Source: Gammaproteobacteria bacterium (GTDB lineage Bacteria; Pseudomonadota; Gammaproteobacteria; CAJXQU01). Taken from it: a stretch of DNA of 5,421 nucleotides. Below the pieces are notes generated by a model, which saw nothing but the letters and a program-made list of their open reading frames with translations, was not told the DNA's origin and did no database searches. Of this stretch, positions 1 to 5,421 are shown piece by piece (the first letter of the stretch is position 1; each line of letters starts with the position of its first letter). The position numbers and the translations under genes were made by a program. The stretch covers positions 1 to 5,421 of the forward strand of contig JALSSM010000469.1 in the NCBI GenBank assembly GCA_026984275.1, in the 5' to 3' direction.

Positions 1-613
1 CTTATTTGAGGATTTATCACGTTATGGACTTAAGATGCCTAAATACCATGAATTGGCGACAGCTGAAGCCGATCATCTGAGTCATCAGGTCTGGTCTGTC
101 TTTTGTCTGTTGGGACATGCAACAGGTTTCCATACGTTCTTGCCAAGTGAAGAAAAAATGGAATGGTTGTCTGAGAAATATCCAGATACTTTCGATCAAT
201 TTTATCGCCCACGTTTCGAACAATGGGCCAAAATGGAGAAGGCGGGTGAGTCGAGGTTTCTCCAGGCGCTTCCTCAATTATGTCAGACCTGTCAAATTCC
301 GATGATATTTACTGAAGTACAGGCTGATCCCATGGCAACCAGTTACCGTGTAACAGAATTTAAGGGTGACAAATATCATTTTTGTTCAGATGGTTGTAAG
401 GATATTTTTGAAAATGAACCTGAGAAATATACTCAGGCCTGGTTACCTGTGCATCAGATTTTTCAGGGTAATTGTGGTGGACCGACAGTCCCAGATGTAC
501 TCAAATGGTATAAGTTTATGCCCGAAGATGGTGGTGATTATGCGGGGTCTCAGGATGATCAACGCTGGCAGGAATGGCATGGCGAAGATAAAAAAGAAAC
601 TAAAGCTGGGTAA
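1..613 (+). CDS. dmpN: Phenol hydroxylase large oxygenase subunit (P3, DmpN), C-terminal 203 residues, 5' end cut by window
   Basis: This is the C-terminal part of the catalytic subunit of the multicomponent phenol hydroxylase, a soluble cytoplasmic diiron enzyme that converts phenol to catechol. The reading frame is open from base 2, so the ATG at 35 is internal and not the start. Homologues are a little over 500 residues, so about the last 40% is visible. The carboxylate/histidine diiron ligands lie in the missing part. Visible hallmarks are the segments LSHQVW, LSEKYPDTFD and QAWLPVHQI, and a four-cysteine site: C94 and C97 (bases 281 and 290) in LCQTCQ, and C128 and C132 (bases 383 and 395) in FCSDGC. 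The second pair belongs to a YHS-like motif (YHFCSDGC...EPEKY). In the known phenol hydroxylase structure the equivalent cysteines bind a structural zinc (from memory). The gene is followed by dmpO after 47 bp. The family call is very secure; the symbol follows the Pseudomonas dmp naming. Confidence 0.95.
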   Translation, partial: LFEDLSRYGLKMPKYHELATAEADHLSHQVWSVFCLLGHATGFHTFLPSEEKMEWLSEKYPDTFDQFYRPRFEQWAKMEKAGESRFLQALPQLCQTCQIPMIFTEVQADPMATSYRVTEFKGDKYHFCSDGCKDIFENEPEKYTQAWLPVHQIFQGNCGGPTVPDVLKWYKFMPEDGGDYAGSQDDQRWQEWHGEDKKETKAG

Positions 614-650
614 AGAAACAATGATCCACTCATTAATTTGTGAACAAACA

Positions 651-654
651 GGAG
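651..654 (+). promoter_or_regulatory. Ribosome binding site for dmpO
   Basis: GGAG lies 6 bases before the ATG at 661 and fixes that start. The 47-bp dmpN-dmpO gap otherwise holds only AT-rich sequence and a tiny TTTGT-GA-ACAAA palindrome. Confidence 0.75.
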
Positions 655-660
655 TAGAGA

Positions 661-1020
661 ATGGCAATCAATGCTAGAGATGGTTATATCGATCTGGTTC
701 GAGATAAAGTCGAAAATTTTCATGGTAATCAACTCGTTTATGTTGGTTGGGATGATCATTTGATTTTTTCAGCCGCGCAAGCATTTCCACTACCACCGGA
801 AATGCCTTTCCAGGCACTGGTCTCAGAAGTGATGCCATCTGTGTTTGGTTACCATCCTGATTTTGAAAAAATCGATTGGGACGCTGTTGAATGGGTTTTG
901 GATGGTGAAAGTATTAGCCCCGCAATGGATAAATCTCTCAATGAAAATGGTGTTGGACATAAATCACTGATCCGGTTTAAAACACCGGGTTTGATGGGGT
1001 TTAATGGAACGAGATTATAG
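661..1020 (+). CDS. dmpO: Phenol hydroxylase P4 small oxygenase subunit (DmpO)
   Basis: This is the small (gamma-type) subunit of the phenol hydroxylase oxygenase, which together with DmpL and DmpN forms the (LNO)2 hydroxylase. It has no catalytic residues of its own. The 119-residue length matches DmpO, which is about 119 residues. Family hallmarks visible are DKVENFHGNQLVYV (residues 15-28), DHLIFSA shortly after, a central AEW/VEWVLDGE-type segment, and GHKSLIRFKTPGLMG near the C-terminus. There is no signal peptide or membrane segment, as expected for a cytoplasmic complex. The ATG at 661 has a good GGAG site 6 bases upstream, and the N-terminus begins at the family position. It lies 47 bp after dmpN and only 3 bp before dmpP, the usual N-O-P order. 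The assignment is firm from both sequence and context. Confidence 0.95.
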   Translation: MAINARDGYIDLVRDKVENFHGNQLVYVGWDDHLIFSAAQAFPLPPEMPFQALVSEVMPSVFGYHPDFEKIDWDAVEWVLDGESISPAMDKSLNENGVGHKSLIRFKTPGLMGFNGTRL

Positions 1021-1023
1021 AAA

Positions 1024-2094
1024 ATGAGTTTTGAGGTCACTATTGAACCTTTAGGTATCACGGTTGATGTTGAAGATGATCAAACAATCCTTGATGCGGC
1101 ATTAAGACAAGGTGTCTATTTGCCACATGCCTGTGGTCATGGACTGTGTGGTACCTGCAAGGTTGATGTTCTTGAAGGTGACGTTGAAATTGGTGAAGAA
1201 GCCTCTCCATTTGCACTGATGGATTTCGAGCGGGAAGATGGTAAGTGTCTTACCTGCTGTGCGATACCTGAGTCTGATCTGGTGATTGAAGCTGATGTTG
1301 AAGAAGAGCCAGACGCAAAAAATATTCCGGTTGAAGATTACACGGCGGTTGTTGCAAAAATAGAAGATCTCTCACCTAGAATAAAAGGTATCTTTCTCGC
1401 GTTGGAAGGTAACGAAATCGATTTTCAAGCCGGACAATATGTCAATCTGAATATTCCAGGTCTTGAAGGTTCACCACGGCCTTTTTCGATAGCCAGTCCC
1501 AGCTCCGAAAAACACCTGGTGGAGTTAAATGTTGCGCTGATCGAAGGCGGTGAAGGTACAAAATATTTACACAATGACCTGAAAGTGGGTGATGAAATGA
1601 CTTTCAGTGGACCTTATGGACATTTCTTCGTCAGAGAATCAGCACCAGAGCCTCTTATTTTTCTTGCCGGTGGTTCAGGTCTGTCCAGCCCAAAATCGAT
1701 GATTCTTGATCTGATTGAAAAGGGTGATAACCGACCAATGACCCTGATTTATGGCGCTCGGAATCAGGATGAGATTTATTATCGAGGACTTTTTGAAGAG
1801 TTGGATAGAGAGCATGATTTCTTCACTTATATTCCGGTGCTTTCAGCCGAACATGAAGGTTCAGATTGGCAAGGGTATAGGGGTTTTGTTAATGACGTAG
1901 CAAACAAGGTCTTTGATGGCAAGTTTGAAGGTCACAAAGCCTATATGTGTGGCCCACCACCAATGATTGATGCCTGTATTACAACACTCATGCGTGGACG
2001 GTTATTCGAAAAAGACATGTTCATGGAGAAATTTTTAACAGCTGCTGATGGTGAGGAAGAAAAAAAGAAAAGTCCCTTGTTCAGGAATATTTGA
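1024..2094 (+). CDS. dmpP: Phenol hydroxylase reductase P5 (DmpP), FAD and [2Fe-2S]
   Basis: This NAD(P)H-dependent reductase delivers electrons to the diiron oxygenase. Domains in order: a plant-type ferredoxin domain (about 1-95) with cluster ligands C37, C42 and C45 (ACGHGLCGTC) and C78 in the CLTCCAIP segment; an FAD-binding barrel (about 103-205) with RPFSIAS at 152-158 and GPYGHFF near 196-202; and an NAD-binding domain with GGSGLSSPKSM at 216-226 and CGPPPMID at 309-316. The C-terminal LFEKDMFMEKFLTAADG matches the family ending. At 356 residues it is close to DmpP (about 353). The start lies 3 bp after the dmpO stop. The upstream sequence is a poor Shine-Dalgarno, so translational coupling to dmpO is likely (inference). 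An additional cysteine (C75) lies close to the last ligand. C79 is common in the family. No frameshift or missing cofactor motif was seen. Confidence 0.96.
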   Translation: MSFEVTIEPLGITVDVEDDQTILDAALRQGVYLPHACGHGLCGTCKVDVLEGDVEIGEEASPFALMDFEREDGKCLTCCAIPESDLVIEADVEEEPDAKNIPVEDYTAVVAKIEDLSPRIKGIFLALEGNEIDFQAGQYVNLNIPGLEGSPRPFSIASPSSEKHLVELNVALIEGGEGTKYLHNDLKVGDEMTFSGPYGHFFVRESAPEPLIFLAGGSGLSSPKSMILDLIEKGDNRPMTLIYGARNQDEIYYRGLFEELDREHDFFTYIPVLSAEHEGSDWQGYRGFVNDVANKVFDGKFEGHKAYMCGPPPMIDACITTLMRGRLFEKDMFMEKFLTAADGEEEKKKSPLFRNI

Positions 2095-2100
2095 TTATCA

Positions 2101-2421
2101 ATGATCCACACTGTCACGATTACTGATACGAATGAAAAATATACTTGCCGTGGAAAACAACATTTACTGGCAGGGATGATTCAACTGGCCAGGAAAGGAA
2201 TACCGGTAGGTTGTAGAAGTGGAGGCTGTGGTGTTTGTAAGGTTAAGATTATATCAGGTGATTATCAAACAAAAATAATGAGCAGGGAACATGTGACGGA
2301 GCCTGAAGAAGAAGAGGGAGTTGTGCTAGCCTGCAGAGTATTCCCTTTATCTGATATTTCTTTGCAGGTAGTTGGACATTTAAATAAGGCGGTTACTCGC
2401 AATCAAATGAAGAACAGCTGA
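2101..2421 (+). CDS. dmpQ: [2Fe-2S] ferredoxin of the DmpQ/XylT type
   Basis: This small plant-type ferredoxin of 106 residues has cluster ligands C38, C43 and C46 (GCRSGGCGVC) and C78 in VLACRVFP. Its relatives XylT and DmpQ re-reduce the active-site iron of catechol 2,3-dioxygenase after it is oxidised to Fe(III) by poor substrates such as 4-methylcatechol (established knowledge). The position directly upstream of dmpB supports that role over one in phenol hydroxylation, because DmpP carries its own ferredoxin domain. The start is 6 bp after dmpP. The best Shine-Dalgarno-like element, AGGA at 2083-2086, is rather far (14 bases), so coupling to dmpP translation is plausible. An acidic run of five Glu and Pro residues (about 67-72) precedes the fourth ligand. 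The source of its electrons is not shown by the sequence; DmpP is a natural candidate. Confidence 0.92.
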   Translation: MIHTVTITDTNEKYTCRGKQHLLAGMIQLARKGIPVGCRSGGCGVCKVKIISGDYQTKIMSREHVTEPEEEEGVVLACRVFPLSDISLQVVGHLNKAVTRNQMKNS

Positions 2422-2447
2422 AAAAGTATTAATTATTCAGCTCTTTT
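2416..2447 (+). terminator. Weak stem-loop with short T-run between dmpQ and dmpB, possible attenuator
   Basis: AGCTGAA (2416-2422) pairs with TTCAGCT (2436-2442) around a 13-base AT-rich loop, followed by CTCTTTT. The left arm overlaps the dmpQ stop codon. Only three pairs are G-C and the T-run is short, so this could at most be a partial terminator or an mRNA processing or stabilising hairpin. Transcription must continue through it if dmpB belongs to the operon. Confidence 0.3.
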
Positions 2448-2466
2448 AAAAATGAGATAAGAATAT

Positions 2467-2475
2467 AAGAGGAGA
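2467..2475 (+). promoter_or_regulatory. Strong ribosome binding site for dmpB
   Basis: AAGAGGAGA ends 6 bases before the ATG at 2482. It is the best Shine-Dalgarno among the genes here and decides the start in favour of 2482 over the in-frame ATG at 2488. A strong site agrees with high expression of the ring-cleavage enzyme. Confidence 0.8.
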
Positions 2476-2481
2476 ATTAAT

Positions 2482-3402
2482 ATGGCTATGACAGGTATTT
2501 TAAGACCCGGGCATGTGCAATTGCGCGTGATGGATATGGAAGAAGCCGTTACCCATTATTGCGATAATATGGGATTAATCGAAACAGATCGTGATGATCA
2601 TGGGCGTGTGTATTTAAAATGCTGGGATGAGCAGGATAAGTTCTCGGTTGTCTTAGAACCTTCTGATCGAGCAGGCATGGATCACATGGCTTTTAAGGTT
2701 CGAACCGAACAGGATCTGTGGCGTTTTGAATCAAATGTAAAAAACTTTGGTATCGATACAAAAAGAGTTGCTGCTGGTGAATTGAATGGCTGTGGCGAAC
2801 GTATAAGGTTTACCGCACCAAGTGGTCATACCTTCGAGCTTTATGCTGAGAAGGAGCAGGTTGGTAATGGTCTCCCTACACTCAATCCCGCACCCTGGCC
2901 AGAGGACATCAAAGGGATGAAGGCGATTCGTTTTGATCATTGCCTGTTATATGGAGTTGATCATGATGAAAATATCCGCTTATTCACAGAAGCTTTGGAG
3001 TTTGAATTAACCGAACAAATCGTTGATGGTGATGTGCAGGTTGCAGCTTTCTTGTCGTGTAGTACAAAGGCGCATGATATTGCCTTTATCCGATCAGAAG
3101 AACCTGGCAAGTTACACCATGCTTCTTTCCTGTTGGGTTCCTGGGAACAGGTATTACGAGCAGCAGATATTATCTCCATGAAAGATATTCCATTGGATGT
3201 GGGGCCTACTCGCCATGGTCTGACTCGTGGTATGACGATCTATTATTTCGATCCATCAGGTAATCGTAATGAAGTGTTTGCCGAAGATAGCTATCGTTAC
3301 CCCGATAGTCCGGTATTGACCTGGGAAGCCAGCAATGTTGGACAGGCAATCTTCTATCACTCTCGCCAATTGGTTGATAGTTTTATGGGGGTGACATCAT
3401 AA
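2482..3402 (+). CDS. dmpB: Catechol 2,3-dioxygenase (extradiol, XylE/DmpB type)
   Basis: This Fe(II) extradiol dioxygenase opens catechol next to the hydroxyls with O2, giving the yellow 2-hydroxymuconic semialdehyde. It is a two-domain vicinal oxygen chelate protein. The non-catalytic N-domain (about 6-125) begins RPGHVQLRV, and the catalytic C-domain (about 145-290) begins near IRFDH. By alignment to XylE (H153, H214, E265) the iron ligands are H153, H213 and E264. The second-shell catalytic residues are H198, H245 and Y254. All are present, with the signature region GLTRGMTIYYFDPSGNRNEVF at about 246-266. Length is 306 against 307 in XylE, with one residue fewer between H153 and H198. The product is cytoplasmic, without a signal peptide. 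The gene lies 60 bp after dmpQ and abuts the DUF336 gene with no gap. It appears intact, and activity is expected. Confidence 0.97.
   Translation: MAMTGILRPGHVQLRVMDMEEAVTHYCDNMGLIETDRDDHGRVYLKCWDEQDKFSVVLEPSDRAGMDHMAFKVRTEQDLWRFESNVKNFGIDTKRVAAGELNGCGERIRFTAPSGHTFELYAEKEQVGNGLPTLNPAPWPEDIKGMKAIRFDHCLLYGVDHDENIRLFTEALEFELTEQIVDGDVQVAAFLSCSTKAHDIAFIRSEEPGKLHHASFLLGSWEQVLRAADIISMKDIPLDVGPTRHGLTRGMTIYYFDPSGNRNEVFAEDSYRYPDSPVLTWEASNVGQAIFYHSRQLVDSFMGVTS
3387..3394 (+). promoter_or_regulatory. Ribosome binding site for the DUF336 gene, inside the dmpB 3' end
   Basis: GGGGGTGA differs by one base from the ideal GGAGGTGA and ends 8 bases before the ATG at 3403. It lies within the last codons of dmpB (Gly-Val-Thr). 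It supports start 3403 over the in-frame ATG at 3409. Confidence 0.65.
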
Positions 3403-3834
3403 ATGGTCATGAGTGTAAGTAAAAAATCGATCACAACAGAAGCTGCCAGTACTGCTGTATTGGCAGCTGTTGAAAAAGCCAAAGAATTAGGCATTGGTAT
3501 TAATGTTTCCGTTGTTGATTCGTCAGCAGTAGAAATGGCTTTCTTGCGCATGAACAATTCATTTTTGCCTTCACTCGACATTGCCAAAGACAAAGCCTAT
3601 ACATCGGCAGGTTTTGGACTGCCGACCCTACAGTGGAAGGAAGTTCTTGAAGGGAATAAACAACTACAGGCCGGGATCGTTGCGCGACCCAGGGTCGTTA
3701 CTTTTGGTGGTGGATTGCCGATTTTTGAAGGTAAGGAGTTGATCGGTGCTATCGGTGTGTCTGGTGGTAGTGAAGAACAGGACAGTGAATGTGCACAGGC
3801 AGGCATTGATGCCTTGTCATTAGATAAGAATTGA
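3403..3834 (+). CDS. DUF336 (GlcG/HbpS-like) family protein of unknown role in the meta pathway
   Basis: This 143-residue cytoplasmic protein of the DUF336 family has no signal peptide or membrane segment. Visible family features are an N-terminal Ala-rich helix (13-26), VSVVDSSAVEMAFLRM (35-50), the helix AKDKAYTSAGF (61-71), the GGGLPI loop (102-107), and GAIGVSGGSEEQD followed by CAQAG (115-134). Family members include GlcG of glycolate operons, the haem- and iron-binding HbpS of Streptomyces, and the C-terminal domain of some PduO proteins. No single biochemical activity is common to all of them. The start codon follows the dmpB stop directly, and the stop (3832-3834) lies 14 bp before the preferred dmpC ATG. 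It is therefore co-translated with the ring-cleavage and dehydrogenase genes. A role in handling or protecting the dioxygenase iron, or on a pathway intermediate, is conjecture. The family is clear, the function unknown. Confidence 0.88.
   Translation: MVMSVSKKSITTEAASTAVLAAVEKAKELGIGINVSVVDSSAVEMAFLRMNNSFLPSLDIAKDKAYTSAGFGLPTLQWKEVLEGNKQLQAGIVARPRVVTFGGGLPIFEGKELIGAIGVSGGSEEQDSECAQAGIDALSLDKN
3441..3468 (+). other. Strong hairpin inside the 5' part of the DUF336 gene
   Basis: Bases 3441-3452 (AGCTGCCAGTAC) pair with 3457-3468 (GTATTGGCAGCT) around a TGCT loop. This gives 12 consecutive pairs, one of them G-U and six G-C. No T-run follows, so it is not an intrinsic terminator. It lies 38 bases after the start codon and encodes part of an Ala-rich helix, so codon choice could have made it by chance. 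Confidence 0.5.
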
Positions 3835-3848
3835 GAAAGATCAAAAAC

Positions 3849-5300
3849 ATGAGAGAGATTAAAAATTTTATAAATGGTGAGTTTGTAAGCTCAGGAAAGC
3901 TGGATGATGTTGTTGATCCCACAACGGGTAAAGTTGTCGCGCAATACAGCGTAGCCAGTGATCAAGATGTTGCGGATGCTGTGTCAGCAGCTGACGATGC
4001 CTTGAATGGTTCATGGGGCAAGATGGACATTCAGGAACGAGTTAACATTCTGTACAAAGTGGCCGATGGAATTAATGCAAGGTTTGATGAGTTTCTTGAG
4101 GCCGAATGTCTTGATACTGGTAAACCTTATTCGCTCGCCAGACATATTGACATTCCTAGAGGTGCAGCAAATTTCAAGATTTTCGCAGATACGATCAAAA
4201 ATGCAGCCGATGAGGCATTTCATATGCCAACGCCTGATGGAACCGGTGCATTAAATTACACTGTACGCAAACCAAAAGGTGTTATCGCTGTAATTGGCCC
4301 ATGGAACTTGCCGTTATTATTAATGACCTGGAAGGTAGGGCCTGCACTGGCTTGTGGTAATACTGTTGTTGTTAAACCCTCAGAAGATACTAATTTGACA
4401 ACCAGCTTGCTAGGTGAAGTCATGAATGATGCGGGTGTACCAGCCGGGGTTTTCAATGTGGTATTGGGACCTGGTGCCCAGGTAGGGAACGCGCTGATCA
4501 CAAACCCGTCTGTTGATGCCATTACGTTCACAGGCTCAACTGAAACAGGACACAGAATTGCAGGGGCTGCTGCGATTGGTGTTCGAGACTGTTCATTGGA
4601 ACTGGGTGGAAAAAACCCCGGCATTGTTTTTGCCGATTGCGATATGGATAAGGCGATCGAAGGAACCATGCGTTCTGTATTCGCTAACTGCGGACAGGTT
4701 TGCCTGGGCACAGAGCGCATGTATGTAGAGCGATCAATTTTTGATGAGTTTGTACAGAAATTAAAAGAAGGTGCAGAAGCATTAAAACTGGGCGATCCAA
4801 AAGATCCGACGACCAATATGGGGCCATTGATCAGCGCAAATCATAAAGAAAAGGTTTTGAGTTTCTACAAGAAAGCCGTCGATGAAGGAGCCACTGTTGT
4901 TACTGGTGGTGGTATTCCTGATATGCCAGGTGAGATGAATGGCGGTAGCTGGGTACAACCAACAATCTGGACAGGACTTTCAGAAGATTCAACCGTCGTA
5001 ACTGAAGAGATCTTTGGCCCTTGCTGCCATATCACAGCTTTCGATGATGAGGAAGAAGTGATCCGCATGGCTAATGATACGCCTTATGGTCTGGCCTCAG
5101 CAGTGTGGACTGATAATGTGTCGCGAGCACATCGTGTTGCTGCACAGATGGAATCAGGAATCTGCTGGGTCAATAGCTGGTTCCTGCGTGATCTGAGAAC
5201 ACCTTTTGGCGGTGCTAAACAATCAGGTGTTGGTCGTGAAGGCGGTCATTACTCTTTAGAGTTTTACACTGAACTTTCAAATATTTGTATCAAACTGTAG
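3849..5300 (+). CDS. dmpC: 2-hydroxymuconic semialdehyde dehydrogenase (DmpC/XylG type)
   Basis: This NAD-dependent aldehyde dehydrogenase oxidises 2-hydroxymuconic semialdehyde to 2-hydroxymuconate, entry to the 4-oxalocrotonate branch. From the ATG at 3849 it has 483 residues, against about 486 in DmpC. ALDH residues are intact: N153 in PWNLP, K176 in VVKPSE, GSTETG at 229-234, general base E251 in LELGGKN, nucleophile C285 in GQVCLG (34 residues after E251, the usual spacing), and EIFGP at 387-391. Family-specific stretches include EAECLDTGKP, DIPRGAANFK, SWFLRDLRTPFGG and the C-terminal SLEFYTEL. The frame extends 6 codons further to a TTG at 3831 that overlaps the DUF336 stop (TTGA). The ATG is preferred because family members begin M-K-E-I-K-x-F-I-N-G, matched here by MREIKNFING. 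Its Shine-Dalgarno (GAGAAAG, 3833-3839) is weak. Confidence 0.95.
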   Translation: MREIKNFINGEFVSSGKLDDVVDPTTGKVVAQYSVASDQDVADAVSAADDALNGSWGKMDIQERVNILYKVADGINARFDEFLEAECLDTGKPYSLARHIDIPRGAANFKIFADTIKNAADEAFHMPTPDGTGALNYTVRKPKGVIAVIGPWNLPLLLMTWKVGPALACGNTVVVKPSEDTNLTTSLLGEVMNDAGVPAGVFNVVLGPGAQVGNALITNPSVDAITFTGSTETGHRIAGAAAIGVRDCSLELGGKNPGIVFADCDMDKAIEGTMRSVFANCGQVCLGTERMYVERSIFDEFVQKLKEGAEALKLGDPKDPTTNMGPLISANHKEKVLSFYKKAVDEGATVVTGGGIPDMPGEMNGGSWVQPTIWTGLSEDSTVVTEEIFGPCCHITAFDDEEEVIRMANDTPYGLASAVWTDNVSRAHRVAAQMESGICWVNSWFLRDLRTPFGGAKQSGVGREGGHYSLEFYTELSNICIKL

Positions 5301-5302
5301 GA
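5299..5302 (+). promoter_or_regulatory. Ribosome binding site for dmpE overlapping the dmpC stop
   Basis: AGGA shares bases with the dmpC TAG stop and lies 4 bases before the ATG at 5307. The spacing is tight and suggests translational coupling. Confidence 0.5.
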
Positions 5303-5306
5303 CAAT

Positions 5307-5421
5307 ATGGAACAAGATAAAATTAAACAATATGGTGATGAGCTTTATGAAGCTCTGATCAGCCGTAAAACCATCGATCCGATTACTGAGCGATCTCCTG
5401 AGGTCACGATCGAGGAAGCCT
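5307..5421 (+). CDS. dmpE: 2-oxopent-4-enoate (2-hydroxypenta-2,4-dienoate) hydratase, N-terminal 38 residues, 3' end cut by window
   Basis: Only the first 38 codons are visible, too few for the ORF size threshold of most gene finders. The peptide has GDELYEALISRKTIDPITER (residues 10-29) followed by SPEVTIEEA. This matches the start of the DmpE/XylJ/MhpD hydratases, which carry GDELY-x-A, R-x-T-x-x-P-[IL]-T and a [VI]-[TS]-[IV]-E-[ED]-A segment leading into an AY motif (from memory of the family). The full proteins have about 260 residues and add water to 2-oxopent-4-enoate to give 4-hydroxy-2-oxovalerate, using a divalent metal. The metal-binding residues lie outside the window. It starts 6 bp after dmpC. 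In the classic operon dmpD (semialdehyde hydrolase) would lie between the two. The related decarboxylase DmpH belongs to the same superfamily, but this N-terminus and position fit the hydratase better. Confidence 0.82.
   Translation, partial: MEQDKIKQYGDELYEALISRKTIDPITERSPEVTIEEA

Noticed and set aside
35..37. ATG at 35 as the start of a 192-residue protein
   Set aside because: The frame is open to the window edge, and the residues before it (LFEDLSRYGLK) continue the DmpN family sequence, so the methionine is internal.
637..648. TTTGT-GA-ACAAA palindrome in the dmpN-dmpO gap as an operator or hairpin
   Set aside because: Five-base arms with a two-base centre are too short to be meaningful in AT-rich DNA, and a two-base loop cannot close a stable RNA hairpin.
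366..677. 103-codon plus-strand open frame bridging dmpN and dmpO, including an ATG at 621 in the gap
   Set aside because: Most of it is the dmpN region read in another frame. The translation looks like no known protein, and the ATG at 621 would give only 18 residues with no ribosome binding site.
2095..2106. Shared word ATGATCCAC at 621 and 2101 as a repeated translation start element
   Set aside because: It is a single 9-base match without extended flanking similarity, best explained by chance.
2422..2481. Internal promoter for dmpB
   Set aside because: The gap has AT-rich, TATAAT-like words such as TATTAAT, but I could find no -35 element at a suitable distance and no sigma-54 GG/GC pattern.
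4256..4816. 186-codon open frame on the minus strand
   Set aside because: It lies wholly inside dmpC, has no recognisable domain or initiation site, and is a shadow of the conserved dehydrogenase sequence.

Overview
The window is an internal stretch of a plus-strand phenol/catechol meta-cleavage operon of the dmp type. It opens inside the large oxygenase subunit of multicomponent phenol hydroxylase (dmpN) and closes 38 codons into the 2-oxopent-4-enoate hydratase gene (dmpE). The host is most likely a proteobacterium. The closest protein resemblance, judged from memory, is to the Pseudomonas dmp/xyl and related gamma- and betaproteobacterial families. Base composition is clearly below 50% GC (roughly mid-40s by eye), well under typical Pseudomonas or Burkholderia, so a lower-GC, possibly marine or aquatic, gammaproteobacterium is a reasonable but unproven guess.

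Layout: dmpN 3' end (1-613), dmpO (661-1020), dmpP (1024-2094), dmpQ ferredoxin (2101-2421), a 60-bp gap with a weak stem-loop, dmpB catechol 2,3-dioxygenase (2482-3402), a DUF336 (GlcG/HbpS-like) gene (3403-3834), dmpC semialdehyde dehydrogenase (preferred start 3849, ends 5300), and dmpE 5' end (5307-5421, partial). All genes lie on one strand with gaps of 0 to 60 bp, so a single polycistronic transcript is expected. The operon promoter and regulator lie outside the window. No RNA genes, mobile elements, CRISPR arrays or stretches over 300 bp without a gene were found.

How the genes work together: DmpP passes electrons from NAD(P)H through FAD and a [2Fe-2S] cluster to the diiron oxygenase (DmpL/N/O), which hydroxylates phenol to catechol. 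DmpB cleaves catechol extradiol to 2-hydroxymuconic semialdehyde. DmpQ should re-reduce DmpB when its iron is oxidised. DmpC oxidises the semialdehyde to 2-hydroxymuconate, and DmpE hydrates 2-oxopent-4-enoate further down the route to pyruvate and acetaldehyde.

Two departures from the classic dmpKLMNOPQBCDEFGHI order stand out. A DUF336 gene sits between dmpB and dmpC with no intergenic space on its 5' side, and the hydrolase gene dmpD is absent between dmpC and dmpE. A strong 12-bp hairpin also lies inside the 5' part of the DUF336 gene. Otherwise this is a recognisable catabolic operon, not an unknown system.
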